From: Jacaranda mimosifolia
Taxonomy: Eukaryota; Streptophyta; Magnoliopsida; Lamiales; Bignoniaceae
Direction: 5' to 3'
DNA: 64,000 nucleotides
NCBI GenBank assembly: GCA_018894105.1
Contig: CM032123.1
Location: 4,961,001-5,025,000 of the forward strand
Shown here: piece after piece, positions 22,356 to 35,392 of the stretch
Position numbering within the stretch: the first letter of the stretch is position 1
Layout: every line of letters begins with the position of its first letter
The notes under the pieces: model-generated
The model's database searches: none
Seen by the model: only the letters and a program-made list of their open reading frames with translations
Told to the model about the DNA's origin: nothing
Made by a program: the position numbers and the translations under genes

Positions 22356-25300
22356 ATGGGGAGCAATTTGAACTTCAAGAATTTTGCAACCGACCTATCT
22401 GCGGAGGTGGGCGGTGGTGGAAGGACGTCGGGTAATTTTCCTTTGACACGGCAGTCCTCAGTCTATTCTTTGACTTTTGACGAGTTCCAAAGCACAGTGG
22501 GGGGAAGTGGGAAAGATTTTGGGTCAATGAACATGGATGAGTTGCTAAAAAACATATGGAGTGCTGAGGAAAATCAGAACATCGGATCAACTAGTGGTGG
22601 TGGCCAAGAGGGCAGTGGCTATTTGCAGAGGCAGGGATCATTGACTCTTCCTCGGACGCTTAGCCAGAAGACGGTCGATGAGGTTTGGCGGGATGTGTCA
22701 AAGGAGTATGGTGGGGGGAAGGATGCCACTGGTGGCATGAGTGGGTTTGGTGTGCCACAGAGGCAAACGACTTTAGGGGAGATTACACTTGAGGAGTTCT
22801 TGGTAAGAGCTGGGGTTGTGAGAGAAGAGACTCAATTGGCTGCTAAGCCTAATAATGTTGGTTTTTTCGGTGATTTGTTGCGCCCTGTGAATGGTTCAGG
22901 ATTGGGATTTGGATACCAGCATCAGCAGGCCAGAGGGACGGCAGGGTTGATGGGTGGTAGAGTTGCTGAAAGTAGCAATCAGATTGCTACACAATCTGCA
23001 AATTTGCCATTGAATGTAAATGCCGCCAGATCTGCCACACAGCAGCTAGGCAGTCAGCAGCCGTTGGTGCAGCAGGCGCATCCACAACAGCAGCAGCAGC
23101 TCCTTCCTAAACAGCCTACCTCGGCATATGGAGCTCCCATGGGAATTCCAAGTAATGGTCAGTTGAGTAGTCCAGGGATTAGAGGTGGGATTGTTGGGAT
23201 GTCTGATCCAGCAGTGAATAATACTATGGTCCAAAATGTAACACTGCAGGGTGGAGGACTAGGGATGGTTGGTTTAGGACCGAATGGTGTTACTGTTCCG
23301 ACAGGATCTCCAGCAGTTTCATCAGATGGGCTCACAAAGAGTAATGGAGATACATCATCCGTGTCACCAGTCCCATATGTGTTTAATGGTAGTTTACGAG
23401 GTAGGAAAAGTGCTGCGTTGGAGAAGGTTGTTGAAAGAAGGCAAAGGAGGATGATTAAAAACAGAGAGTCAGCTGCAAGATCACGGGCTCGTAAGCAGGT
23501 AAAATTGTTAAACATATTGTTGTATTATTAGCTTGGCGCTTTTGAATGACTACATGTGCTATCTTAAATTCTATATAATTGCCTGTTTACTTTATTACTT
23601 CTGGATTATCAACATTAATTTCAAGATTGGACGCCTCTGTAAATGGATTAAAAATGTGTTTTCTTGTTAATGTACTTGCTATATAACTTTGTTCCATTTT
23701 GCTGTTTGGATTTATAGAGAATAGAGCCATAGAGGTATCCATTCTGCCACTTCTATCTTCCATTTAGGATGCTCTTAATTAGTTTTAGGAAACCTCCTGT
23801 TTAGCTTTCAACCTACCTTCCCACATCTGGAATCCTATTCTGTTCATAATAGTGTCTTTTGGAATTTAAATATGTTTATCTTTGCCAATATGCTAGCTTA
23901 TCCTTATTAGTTTTAATCCACCTTATAAGTTGACTGAAATTGTACTGTAATTTCTTCCCGAAGCTTCAAAAGGCAGGTAATAGAACTAGTAATCTGTTTA
24001 ATTTGTTTGCTCATGTCTCATTGATATGGAATTTCCCTAGGAGCTAGAAAATGATGCGTGTAATAAATGTTTAAACCATGTGTTCTGTGTTTGTCCATCC
24101 ACATTGAATGCAATAAGAACCTATTTATTGTTGATTCATGTCGAAACTTTATTCTCTAGGAATTCCAGAATTGACTTGTACTTACAACATGTCTGAGCTA
24201 TTGATGTGTTTTTACTTGCTGGCTAACTTTGACTTTATTTATACTTATAATACTTGATAGAGCATGTCTTTTTGTACCTTATGTAGAAAGAATCAAATTA
24301 GGTACGAGATTTAATTTATCATAAATTTACAAATCACACTCACGAATTTAATAGCAAAATTAATACTCAACAGATAGAAAAATAAAACAGACACAAATTT
24401 ACTTAGTTCGGCAAATTCTGCGTATCTCTAGGAGAGTTTTCTTTCTTCTACTATGAAAGAATTTCACCGGTACAAGAGAACCCCTTGAACTTGATATGCT
24501 CAAACTCAAGAAAAAAAAAATCATCTACAATAACTCTCATACTACTAAAGAAATACTCACTCCACTCTTTTGTATAACACCACTCGTAACTGACAATAAC
24601 TACCCCATAAGTGTTATGAGTACCATGAATAACCTTTCTAGTAATTAAATAAATACTTTTATTTATAATAGAAAATTACTTGACTACTTTACCTAGAATT
24701 AAGAAACCTAATACAAGAAGGAATTCTAATTCTAATTACATTTGGTCTCTTGATAACTGAGTCAAATCCCAACAATCTTCATTTTAACGAGGTTTCTTAT
24801 CTTAGCAATTGTTCATGACTCTATCCCAAACCAAATTTCATTGGCCTTCAAAGATACCACTGCATATGTCGAATTAGTAGGCTCCTGATACCAACTTATC
24901 CCGGCCAATGCACGTGTAAAGCTTAATGTATGATTTTCAGGACTCCACCTCTAGTGAATATTCATAGCTCTTGGAATCCAACTGGCTCAAAGAAATTAGA
25001 TTCTTTCGTGTCTTTAGGACATATGTCACATCACCTAAAGTACGAACCGTTCCAACAACTATTTTGATTTTCACTACTCCAATACCCATGACTCTCCAAA
25101 TAAAATCATCGCACAAAGACAAATTACTTGTCTTCCATGATTGAAGTGAATCAAAAACAATCTTCCAAGGAACAAACATGTATTATGCATTCGAAATCCA
25201 AAATCCAATTATCTCTACAACATTATTGATAATGTAATTCGCAATACAAAGTCAAATCTTCCTACTGTAAATCATTTATATCTGTCGGTTTCTGCTACCT

Positions 25301-27425
25301 TCCTTTCAATGCTACTGTTAGGCCTTGTTGAATTAAGAGATCCTTCACTCTTCATTGCCAAGCAATGAAATTCCCTTTGCCATCAAGTTTTTTGAATTGT
25401 GAAGTAGTTTGTCAATGACATTGTTCATCCTTGAAAAATTAAATCTCAACTTGCAACCCCAACTAAAGCTCTAATACCAATTTGTTGGAGTACAGCGAAA
25501 GCAATTTAGGCATGAGATTTAATTTATCAGGAATTCACAAATCACACCCAATGATTTGATGACAAAATTGATATCCAACAGATAAAAAAATAAAATAGAT
25601 GCAGCTTTACGTGGTTTGGCAAATTTCGCCTACTTCCACAGGAAGTTTTCTTTATTCAATTATAATAGAATTTTATCAATACAAGCCCACTCTTTGAACT
25701 TGACATACTCAAACTCAAGACAAAAAAAACTCTTATACAACCACTCTCATACTACCAAAGAAATACTCGCTTTATGCCTTTGTATTGCCCCCCTCGTAAC
25801 TCACAATAACTACTCGATGAGGATTATGAGTACCATGAATGACTTCTCTAGTAATCAAATAAACAACTCTATTTATAATAGAAAATTACTTGACTACTTT
25901 ACCTAGAAATAGAAAACCTAATACAAGAAGTAATTTTAATTCTAGGCAAACTTGGTCTCTCGATAAGCGAGTCAAATCCCAACAGCATGATTAATTTTGT
26001 AGGGCGTGATTCTATTGCCAAAGTTATTCTGAAGGTACTTTGCCTTTTTGTCACCTGTCTTGTATTTATCAAGTTAAGCTTACCCATACAACCAAAATCA
26101 GCAGCCTGATGGCTGTAAAATTAATCAATACTTTGCAACTTGTATTGAGAATGTATGGATGTCCGCAAAACAGTCTGCCAGACCATATGTAAATCGACTT
26201 AAACTTACCAATTTCTACTTGGCAACTGTCAGATATCACAGTGGTACATCATTTAATATGGCCCAAAGAGCACAAAGAAAATGATGAATGGTGTAAACAT
26301 TTAATTGCTTTTTTGTTTCATCCAAAATAAAGGTGATATAACAATCGGTGTCGTACATGTCGAAGTGCTTGTTTGTTGCATAATTCCAAGGAAATCTGAT
26401 TCAGCCACTGCTACCTTAATTAGCTGCATATATATCAAGAGAAGTGCTAGACTGTTCTTCAATTAACCTATACAATTCGAAGCGAAAAGACATCTCTTAT
26501 TTGCTTGGCAGCCACTGTCATGTGTAATTAAACCACATGCACGAAGTTGTTAAAAGAGATTAAACGAGAAAAAGGTGGGGGATAGAGTTTAAGTATAGTT
26601 TTTCCAATAGAAAAATAAAGGCAGATAATAGCAACTAAAACGATAAAGAGATGGATAAAACAAAACAACCTCCTCTATCTTCTTGTCGCTTTGCAAATTA
26701 TGACCATTCACATTGCACTTTTATCGTCCATGGACGTGTTTGATCCCACAAAACATTGCAATAAAACAATTGGATATCTTATGCAGCCGAATGGTAATGT
26801 GATAGCGGTCTAGTAGGACGAGAGATGAAAGATTATGTCCAGTTACACTTCATGAGAAGCTTGAAAGTCTCATCTGTGACAAGGTAAGGTAGGGTGTGCT
26901 TTACGAAACACTAGAGTAAATTGTATTATGCTCGCAACTACTAAACAAAATGATTTCTAGCTCCACTGGTGAAGTTCCTAAAATTGTGTTATGAAAATTT
27001 TACTTTGCATGAATAGGACATTAACTTTCACTTACTAGCTTCATTTTTTGGATCTTTCCAGGCATACACCATGGAGTTGGAAGCAGAAGTTGCAAAACTG
27101 AAGGAGGAAAATGAGGAATTGCAGAAGAAACAGGTAGATTATTTTAGCACTCTCCATCTTTGCTCTCTCCTTATGGCATATTTTTCAAATTTTGACACAT
27201 TTTTGCTGTTCTTGGACTCTGTAGGCTGAAATGATGGAAATGCAGAAGAATCAGGTGTCTAATTTGTTTGTACTTTGAAAAAAACTGTTATGCCATAAAA
27301 AAAAATATTCGAACAATGGTATCCTCATAGTCGACTTTGGATGTTGGCAGGTGCTGGAGATGATGAACCAACAAAACGGGAATAAGAGACGATGTCTGAG
27401 AAGGACACAGACTGGTCCATGGTAA
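22356..27425 (+). CDS. ABF: ABF/AREB-type bZIP transcription factor
   Basis: Exons are 22356-23498, 27062-27133, 27225-27254 and 27351-27425, all phase 0, giving 439 residues. It is a nuclear DNA-binding protein of the ABA signalling pathway that acts on ABRE promoters. Conserved kinase-target blocks are present: C1 (about 32-72, TRQSSVYSLTFDEFQ), C2 (about 91-116, LPRTLSQKTVDEVWRDV), C3 (about 136-160, RQTTLGEITLEEFLVRAGVV) and C4 at the C-terminus (RTQTGPW). A Gln-rich segment lies near 230-255. The basic region RRQRRMIKNRESAARSRARK ends exon 1 and has the N-x7-R signature; the leucine zipper starts in exon 2 (AYTMELEAEVAKLKEENEEL). SnRK2 phosphorylation of RQxS/T sites is known for the family. 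The 3.6-kb intron 1 holds a Copia remnant. The start MGSN is the first ATG after the leader acceptor. ABF2-like versus ABF1/3/4-like is not settled. Confidence 0.95.
24266..25984 (-). mobile_element. Internally deleted Ty1/Copia retrotransposon in ABF intron 1
   Basis: Two direct repeats of about 0.5 kb (left about 24266/24282-24774, right 25483-25984) both end AGTCAAATCCCAACA and share AGATTTAATTTATCA. Directly inside the right repeat, 25468-25480 reads TTGGTATTAGAGC on the minus strand, close to the initiator-Met tRNA primer-binding site of Copia elements, so the element is on the minus strand. Only about 0.7 kb of internal DNA remains. It includes 24937-25179, whose minus-strand peptide (GIGVVKIKIVVGTVRTLGDV, then KNLISLSQLDSKSYEYS) is the gag-pre-integrase segment. 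GCATG occurs at 24262-24266 and 25985-25989 and may be the target duplication. The exact left boundary is uncertain. Confidence 0.8.
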
Positions 27426-29753
27426 ACTGTGTTGCAGCATTTGGCAGACTGAAATATATTCTTAAGCCTGTAAATATTATATAAGGACACGTTTTTCTGT
27501 TGTAGATCAATAGAAATTAGATGAGTAGTGCTTCCCTTAGAATGTTTCTTCTTCTTGAATCTGCTTTTTGACTGTAGTAATATTAATATAGCTGCCCTTT
27601 AGAGTCACCTTGCACTCCCATCTTCTGAGCGCAGTAGATAGACAACCTCTGAAGCATAAAATACAGTCAATTAGGTATTGGTTCAGTAGAGATACTTGTA
27701 GAAGGTATATTTGTTGAGTTGAAACTTGAAACGATCATGCTTTTCCAGTCGAGGAATATCTTTGTTCTTGTTTATGTACAATGATTATCTATATATGTGT
27801 AGAATGTTATGGATTGTTGTTTTTGGTTTGTCTGTTGTCTGTTTAAGCTTGGAAAGAAAGAATGTACTAATTTGGATGGATTAGGACATGTCAGTCCATT
27901 CCTAATGCTTTATCTTAAATTTTACTTTATGAATATATGTTAAGTATATTAAATAATTTTTTGGTCGTCAATAGAAAATACAAAATGAGATTAGAAATAT
28001 TAATCTGAGAGCCGCTCTCATAGATTTAAAAAAGGTGAACTTATTCTATCTCTTATTCTTTATATACGTAATTTTGATACACGTGCACATATAATCATGA
28101 GTCAATTGATTGAATGATACTATTGTTGCGCATAATATGTGTGGATTCAACATTCAAATTAGACAAAAAATTAAAATACATGTATATAAATAAATAAATC
28201 AAAATGCATGTGCACTTAGATACCACATAGTGCGAATGTTAGCAGATGCTAATTTATTACTTTGTTCAAGAAATTAAAGATATATAATTTTTATCTTTGT
28301 TCTTTACTTCTTGACATAATAATATCCTTTTCCTTTTTAGGAATGAAAATATGAAGGAAATAACTGCAACAATCTTCCTAAGTTACAACTATTGGGAAAA
28401 GGAATAAAGCTGTCTAAGACAATACCCGAAAGCTAGGGCCTTGTTTCCCTATGTTTTGGCCATTTTTTTAGAAAAAAATTTGGGGAAATAGGTTTTTGGA
28501 AGAAAATTTGGAGAATGTGTTAAAGTCTCTTTTTATTTTGGAAAAATATGAAAATTAATATGAAAATGAGTTGTTTGTTTTTTTATGTTTTAGAGGGAGA
28601 CAAATTTTACTATTAATGTCAAATCATTTGCTTTTTTGTTAGGTTTGTAAGGTGAAAGTTATTTTTTTATGTAATATATTATATATGTATGTGTATTTAT
28701 AGTTGGATGATGTGTTTGTATATATATGTAATGATTGATATATTATTATAATAAAATAATGTGTAATTAATTCAATTGGTGCTTTATTTTAAAATTTATA
28801 TTTTTATGAATTTAACATTAGCCAATAATGTATTATTTGGAAGAAAATATTTATTAATAAATATTAATTATTTATAAAATTATAATTATATCATAATTGT
28901 TGATATCGGCTTATATAAAAAATTTAATTATTGTACATTAATTATTAACTAATTATTATTTATTCTTAAAATATAATTATTTAACTATATATTATTTACA
29001 ATTTATGTATAAATAAAACTTAGTTATTTATTAAAATAAAATAAAATATACATATATATAAGACTTATAATGATTCATCAAATTAAAACAATAAATAATT
29101 TTATATTATATGAAACTAAATCATCCTAAATTATTTATTAAACAAATAAGGTAATATTTAATTGTACGTGAAATATGAAACATAATTAATATATACATAA
29201 AAAGTTATTTAAATAATTAAATAAATTAATTTAATTAATTTAATAAGTTATTTATTTACTTTAACTCATTATTTAATTAATATATTATTTAATAAATAAA
29301 TTACTTAGTAACAATAAAAAAAATTACTTAATTTTAATTAATTTTGTTGATAATTATTTTAATTGTATTAATATTAATATATTAAACTTAATAGATTATT
29401 AAATAAATATAACACTATAATTAATTTTTTATGATAATTTTAAATAAATGTGAATATTAATATTTAATTAAGATTAATTTTTTTGAAGAAGATTAAGTTA
29501 TTTGTTATATCAAATTAAAACATCTTAAATTATTTATTAAATGAGTATATATAATATTTAATTAATACATTAAATATTAAATATAAGTAATACATTATTT
29601 AATTAATAAGCAATTAATTAACTTAATACATTATTTAGTAAATAAATTATTTATTAAATTTAATTAATTTTCTTGACGATTAGTTTAATTAAATTTGTAA
29701 ACATAAATTTTATATAAAAAAATAGTAAAATTTTAATATTTTCATATATGTAA

Positions 29754-29788
<35 letters not shown>

Positions 29789-29877
29789 TGAAGTGAGAGG
29801 GTGATAAATGAATGAGTGATGTGATTTGATTTGATATAGGTTTGATTTTTAGGGTGTAGGGTTTTTTTGGGTCAATT
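27426..29877. other. ABF 3' region and very AT-rich intergenic DNA
   Basis: The 3' UTR of the ABF gene probably extends some 400 bp past the stop. From about 28440 (AGGGCCTTGTTTCCCTATG) to 29750 the sequence is extremely AT-rich with many TTAATTAA and TAAATAAATTA motifs. No coding was found. The TTTGGGGAAATAGG/TATGTTTTGG motifs at its left end resemble the MITE-like family seen near 7.7-8.7 kb, but no matching right end was found. Confidence 0.55.
29757..29786 (+). repeat. (TG)n microsatellite
   Basis: About 15 TG units next to the damaged left end of the large Copia element. A likely length-polymorphic marker. Confidence 0.9.
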
Positions 29878-31619
29878 GTGAATTAGACTTGAGAGATTTT
29901 AATGCAGCAGAATATTATCACTCAATGAACTTTTTGGCCTTTCAAAAATTATTTAAGTCTTTTGCAAAAAAACAGTTTTAGTTACTAATTGGAATTTTGC
30001 AAATACCGATTAAGATACCAGTCAGACCAATGATAAGAAGAGCAGTAAAAAACATAAGTAAAAGACACTGGTATTTATAGAGGTTCGGCAAGCCTACGTC
30101 CTCTATCTAAACTTTCACTTAGGATTTTAAATCTATCAAATTAATAAATGTATAAGAATGTTTTACAGATAGAAACAATAATTTAACAGTAACAAAAGTG
30201 TAAGGAACATAAACACCTTAGCAAGGTGAAAAACCAGCTCTTTGCAAAAAGCTACACCGAAATCCCAGATGAGATGAGGCAAGTTTCAAAGCACTGTTGA
30301 AACCAGCTGCTTGTGAACAGGTCCAGGGGAACTTCTGCTAGATTCATTTGCACAACCTCTATGAACTGATGCACGAGTTGCTGTCACTCCGTACGGTAAA
30401 CTCTAGTCTCTTCTTCCAAATCAGAACCAAGGACACTGCAGAAAGTTCTAGGCAGCACCACTCTACTAGTTTCTTCACCTAAAGGTCCTTAGAGCAACCA
30501 AGCGCTAATTTGTTCTCTTCACGGGGTCCCTCAAGAGCAAGTACGACTCCCGTCCCTCTTCACCATCAGGTCCTTCGAGACAGAAACTGTTTTGTTCTCG
30601 TCTCCCCAAGGTCTGTCGAAGGCAAGTCCCACTTGACCTTTTTCACCACAAGGTCCCTCGAAAACACAAGTAGAGCAAGGATTAAGCAACAATCAAGCGC
30701 AAGAATGTGTTAAAGAGTATCACACAACTTCTCAAAATACTTAACAAAAGTCTCTCCCAACTTAGTGATTCACTTTAATCAATGCTGCATATTTTCTTTT
30801 TTATGTGTTCATGTCCAACGGCTATAAATCCTTAGTTAGGTAAGTGTCCGTTGGAATCAAATAAGGAAACAAGATATTATAGTAAAAATCCATTAGCACC
30901 ATAAATTGCGAATTTATCAATAAATACAACAAGATCGATTTCTTTCCTAAATCATAAAAGATATGAATCAAGCTAGATTCTTTAAGAGATCTTTTAAATA
31001 TGTAAAGTATGTTCCAGCGCATAGACAAATTCCAGCAGATAATTAAGGAAAGAATAATTATGGCATCTAAATCAGATAAATTTATTCAGCAATCTAGCGA
31101 TGCAAGATTTAGAGCCAAAAGGATATACTTTTCTAATATGAAAGATATGAATCAATCTAGATGATCTTCATGAAAAAGGTAAGTCGGATTTCAGTTATTT
31201 ATGGAAGACAAATTCCAAACGAGACTTTTGAATTCTTTGCAAATTATTTAAAGATAATTTAATATGTCCACGCAGAAAATGCTCTTTCCTTAAATTATTA
31301 AAAGGTTATCAAATGGGAAGAGATAACAAAAAAAGGAAAGAAGCCGTTAGTCAATCATTCCATATATTACATTCATTGAATCTAGCCATGATGAGCACAT
31401 GTTCAAGTTCAGCAACATGATATTCCTTCCATAAATAAGAGATATGATGTGGTTAATCAAATATAAAGATATGCTGCCAAAATATAATGGAACATAAGTT
31501 CCAAACAACTCAAGATAAGTTCCAGCATATTTCTGGGAATAATTCACATTAATCCTGCAGCAAATATTGTCATAATCAAAACTCTTAAACTCATGCAAAA
31601 AAACATCAAAAGGTTGACA
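29878..31619 (-). repeat. 3' LTR of large Copia element (left end damaged)
   Basis: It matches 35421-37154 from GTGAATTAGACTTGAGAG onward and ends GGTTGACA. A minus-strand TATA motif (CTATAAATAC) lies at 30071-30080. The right LTR has 28 extra bases at its start that are replaced here by unrelated sequence. Confidence 0.8.
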
Positions 31620-31633
31620 ATCTCCCCCTCTTT
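31620..31633 (-). other. Polypurine tract of large Copia element
   Basis: Read on the minus strand: AAGAGGGGGAGATT, directly before the LTR start TGTCAACC. Confidence 0.75.
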
Positions 31634-32036
31634 GATGATGGCAATAAAATTTGATGCATGAAAGTAGAAAGATATCACATGATCTCCCCCTATTTGTATG
31701 CCTCTGTATATCCTCATGCTTCCCATGTCTCGATGTAGGATTTTCATCCAAAAAGCATAATAGAGAAGCAGAAACTACGGATCAAAAATACCAGTCGAGA
31801 GGAATCATCCTTATAGACACAAGCTAACCTCATGTAGTCAACTACTTAAACATGTGGATCAAGTTAAATTTACAATGTTCAAAATGCACATTGCATTTCA
31901 AACGTACATGCAACAAATGATACCTTTTCTCCCTCTTCATCAACAAAAAGGGTTAAAACTTATGCAACATTCTAGAGAGGAACGGAAATTCCAGAGATGT
32001 AAGAGTAACATCCACTTTTGAAGGCTAATTTCCTCC

Positions 32037-32762
32037 TTAAACTGAATCTCTAGATACAATCCCCAACGTATCCCTAATTCCAATGAACTTGTTTTCTTCC
32101 AATGCTTTTGTGAAAATATCCGTAAGTTGGTCCTCAGTTGGAACAAATTCAATAGATATATCACCCTTATGAACATGATCACGCAAGAAATGATGTTTAA
32201 TTTCAATGTGCTTTGTGCGTGAGTGTAATACTAGATTTTTGGAAATACTTATAGCACTGGCACTATCACAGAAAATAGGCACACAAGACATATTCATACC
32301 AGAGTCATGCAAGATACGCTTAATCCATAATACCTGGGTGCAGCAATTGCCCAAGGCCATGTACTCTGCCTTGGTTGTGAATAATGCAACTATGCTTTAT
32401 TTTTTACTGCACCATGAAACCAGGCAATTTTCCAGCAGTTGACAACCACTACTTGTACTTTTCCTGTCTATCTTACAACCAGCATAACCTGCATTAAAAT
32501 AGCTTATGAAATTAAAAGATTTAGAATGTGGATACCATAAGCCATAATTGGATGTTCCCTTAAGATATCTCAATATTCTTTTCACAGCATTTAAATGGGA
32601 TTCCTTTGGATCGGACTGGAATCTAGCATATAAGCATGTTGAAAACATGATATCTAGACGGCTAGCAGTTAAATAGAATAAGCTACCAATCATACCTCTG
32701 TATACCTTCTCATTTACATTCTTACCATCCTCATCAAGTTTTAGTTTGGTATTTGTACTCAT
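32037..32762 (-). pseudogene. Copia RNase H remnant
   Basis: Two frames (32397-32762 and 32037-32360) encode YRGMIGSLFYLTASRLDIMF, AVKRILRYLKGTSNYGLWYP, AGYAGCKIDRKSTSSGCQLL, then IFCDSASAISISKNLVLHSR and TKHIEIKHHFLRDHV. These are standard Copia RNase H motifs in order. The first catalytic motif, normally DADYAG, reads NAGYAG, and a frame break separates the halves, so it is inactive. Confidence 0.88.
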
Positions 32763-32920
32763 GAGAGCGGTTGCAGGGTTGCATGCACTAATTCCAAACT
32801 TCTTATGATGTTCTTTTGTTTACTTTTCTTGTAAGATGAATGTCCCTTTCTGAGTTTGCTTCACTTGAAGTCCCAAAAAGAAATTAAGCTTTCCCATTAA
32901 GCTCATTTCAAATTACTGTT

Positions 32921-33487
32921 TCATTTTCTCGGCCCAAAGATAATGTTATCGACATAAATTTGAACAATGAAAGAACAATTTTCTTGGTGCTTAGTGAATA
33001 ATGTGGCATCTAAGATTCCAATAGAAAAATCATTGTTTATGAGAAAGTTGCTCAAATGATCATACCAAGCCCTAGGGGCTTGTTTTAATCTGTATAAAGC
33101 CTTTGTTAGTTTAAAAACATGATGAGGAAAACTTTGATTTTCGAAATCGGGCGGTTGCTCTACATAAACTTCTTCTTTTATGAATCTATTTAGAAAAACA
33201 CTTTTTACGTCCATTTGATAGAGCAAAATTTTTTTATGAGATTCAAAGGCAAGAAACATTCTAATTGATTCTAACCTTGCAACTGGAGCAAACGTTTCAT
33301 CGTAGCTAATGCCCTCTTGCTGACTGTAACATTTTGCTACCAGTTTGGCTTTGTTCCTAGTAACTTTACCGGTTTCATCTAGCTTGTTTATAAATACCCA
33401 CTTGGTACCAACAATTGGATGGACTGATGGTTGTTCTACTAGGTTCCAGACTTCATTCTTTTCAATTTGAGCCAATTTTTCCTTCAT
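32921..33487 (-). pseudogene. Copia reverse transcriptase remnant
   Basis: 188 codons remain open: NEVWNLVEQPSVHPIVGTKW, EGISYDETFAPVARLESIRM, YQMDVKSVFLN and ALYRLKQAPRAWYDHLSNFL. The catalytic motif is YVDNIIFG instead of YVDDIIFG, with the second Asp changed to Asn. The MDVKSAFLNG-type motif is also altered (SVFLNR). Upstream and downstream frames are broken. Confidence 0.92.
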
Positions 33488-33540
33488 TGCTTCAATCTAA
33501 AATGGATCTTTTAGTGCCTCTTTGATATCCTTAGGTTTAA

Positions 33541-34350
33541 TCATTGAAATAAAGGCACAACTGGATTATCTGGTGGAATTTGTCTAGTATTGGATCTGAT
33601 AGTTATTCCAACTTGTGGATCTCCAATGATTTTGTCAGTGGGGTGATTGGAAGCATGTTTGAACTTTCTGGTTCTTTGTTCAGCCATTTCTACTGATTTG
33701 CTAGAGTCATGTTCATAAGTGAGATATGTTTCTTCAAATGATTCCGATTCCTCTAGATTTGGTGTTGATGGATCAGGGTCCAAAATCTTGATTGGTTCTT
33801 TGAATCCTGCAACTTCTTTGCTCAAGGTTTCCTTGGCACAAGCGGGATTAGTTTCATCAAACATAACATGCGTGGATTTTTGAACCATTATTTTTCTCTT
33901 ATTAAAAACACAATAGGCTTTACTATGCATTGAGTAACCAACAAAGATAGCATCATCAACTTTGGAATCAAATTTTGTCAAATAATCTCTATCGTTAAGA
34001 ATAAAATATTTGCAACCAAAGACACGAAAGTAAGAAACATTTAAAATTTTATCGTGTCACAATTCATATGGGGGTTTTATCAAAAGTGGTCTTAAGAAGA
34101 CACGATTTGACACATAGCAAGTCGTATTCACAAGTTCACCCCAAAAGAATTTTGGAAGATCATATTCATTTAGCATGGTTTTAGCAGCTTATTGCAAAAT
34201 CTGATTTCACAAAACAAAGTAAAGTTTATTTCATCAAACTCAGTTCCATGGTCACTTCGAATTTTCTTAATGAAATAACCATTTTCATTTTTAAACCTTT
34301 TAGTAAGTGGAATGAAAGCATTTAGAGCATCATTTTTATGGGCAAGGAAT
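33541..34350 (-). pseudogene. Copia integrase remnant
   Basis: The catalytic core (about 33990-34350) is frameshifted but keeps KIRSDHGTEF. The C-terminal part (33541-33981) reads KVDDAIFVGYSMHSKAYCVF and NKRKIMVQKSTHVMFDETNP, the usual integrase-to-RT linker start, followed by an acidic linker. Confidence 0.85.
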
Positions 34351-34355
34351 AGAAC

Positions 34356-34748
34356 TTACGTTAAACGAGTATAATAATCTAGTATGATAAACACACATCT
34401 TTTACCTCCAAGGGAAGCTTTTTTCTTAAGTCCAGATAGGTCAATGTGCAGAAGTTTCAGTGGCCTGGAAGTTGTGACCTCATTCTTTGGTTTGAAAGAT
34501 GTTCGGATTTGCTTCTCCTTTTGACATGCATCACACGTCCTGTCCTTGGAGAAGTTTAACTTGGGTACCCCTTTGACAAGATCTTTCTTTGTGAGATGAG
34601 ATATAAGTTCCATGTTTACGTGGCCCATACTCCTGTGCCATTTCCAGCATTCTTCATCTGAAATAGCTAAACACTCCATATTTTGACAGATTAAATCATC
34701 AAGGGCTATACAATAAATATTTCCATCCCTGGTAGCAGTAAAAACCAA
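34356..34748 (-). pseudogene. Copia gag-pre-integrase / integrase zinc finger remnant
   Basis: The peptide contains WKWHRSMGHVNMELISHLTK, CDACQKEKQIRTSFKPKN and RPLKLLHIDLSG, the HHCC zinc finger plus the start of the integrase core with its first catalytic Asp (LHIDLSG). Length and order fit Copia pol. Confidence 0.88.
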
Positions 34749-34948
34749 TTTCTCATTTTACTTGATAGCATAGTGGGAATGATAGAATTTAACCTCATAA
34801 CCTCCATCGCATAGTTGACTGATACTAAGCAAGTTGTGCTTAAGGCCTTCAACAAGCCATACGTTATCAATGGAAGTACCAATCTGCTTACCAATAGTAC
34901 ATTTACCTATTATGCATCCTTTTGTGTTGTCTGTATAGAGAACATTTC

Positions 34949-35314
34949 CTACAGAACAATCGTTAAATGAGCCCTATCCAATTCTTCTTGCAAATAGTCT
35001 ATTTTTTCTTGCAAAGCTTTATTTTTATCAACAAGCATTTTCACACGAATTTCATAAAGCCTAAGCAATTTTTGCACATCCTCATCAATGTCAATTTCAT
35101 CATTGGAATCATAATCAGAACATGAAGAGGTACTTACTTGATTTACCATGAAGCAATTATCTTCATTATCAAATTGTTCACCATCATATTCGTCCCATAT
35201 GGTTGCCATCACCTTAGCTTTGGTTTGTTTTGCATATTTCTTCAATCGAGGACCATAGTTGGAACCATCAAACAGTAGAGGTCGGTTGTGCGAATTGCCC
35301 TTCTGCAAAAACAT
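34949..35314 (-). pseudogene. Copia gag remnant with internal deletion
   Basis: The start NSHNRPLLFDGSNYG is the N-terminus typical of Copia gag (RPPLFDGxNY), but it runs directly into KKYAKQTKAKVMATIWDEYD and a late-gag coiled-coil part (VDKNKALQEKIDYLQEELDR). The middle of gag, including capsid and zinc knuckle, is missing. It lies just inside the primer-binding site. Confidence 0.75.
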
Positions 35315-35378
35315 AAAAAATGTTAGTGGCCATATGATCTTTTACTCTGGTAGTTACACCACAATATAGAGAATCAAT

Positions 35379-35390
35379 GCTCTGATATCA
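35379..35390 (-). other. Primer-binding site of large Copia element
   Basis: On the minus strand: TGATATCAGAGC, one base from the initiator-Met tRNA complement TGGTATCAGAGC, two bases inside the LTR end at 35393. Confidence 0.8.
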
Positions 35391-35392
35391 GT

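Noticed and set aside
31347..31751. Minus-strand open frames at the LTR/internal junction of the large Copia element
   Set aside because: They cross the polypurine tract and LTR boundary, and the same frame in the right LTR is broken differently; non-coding.
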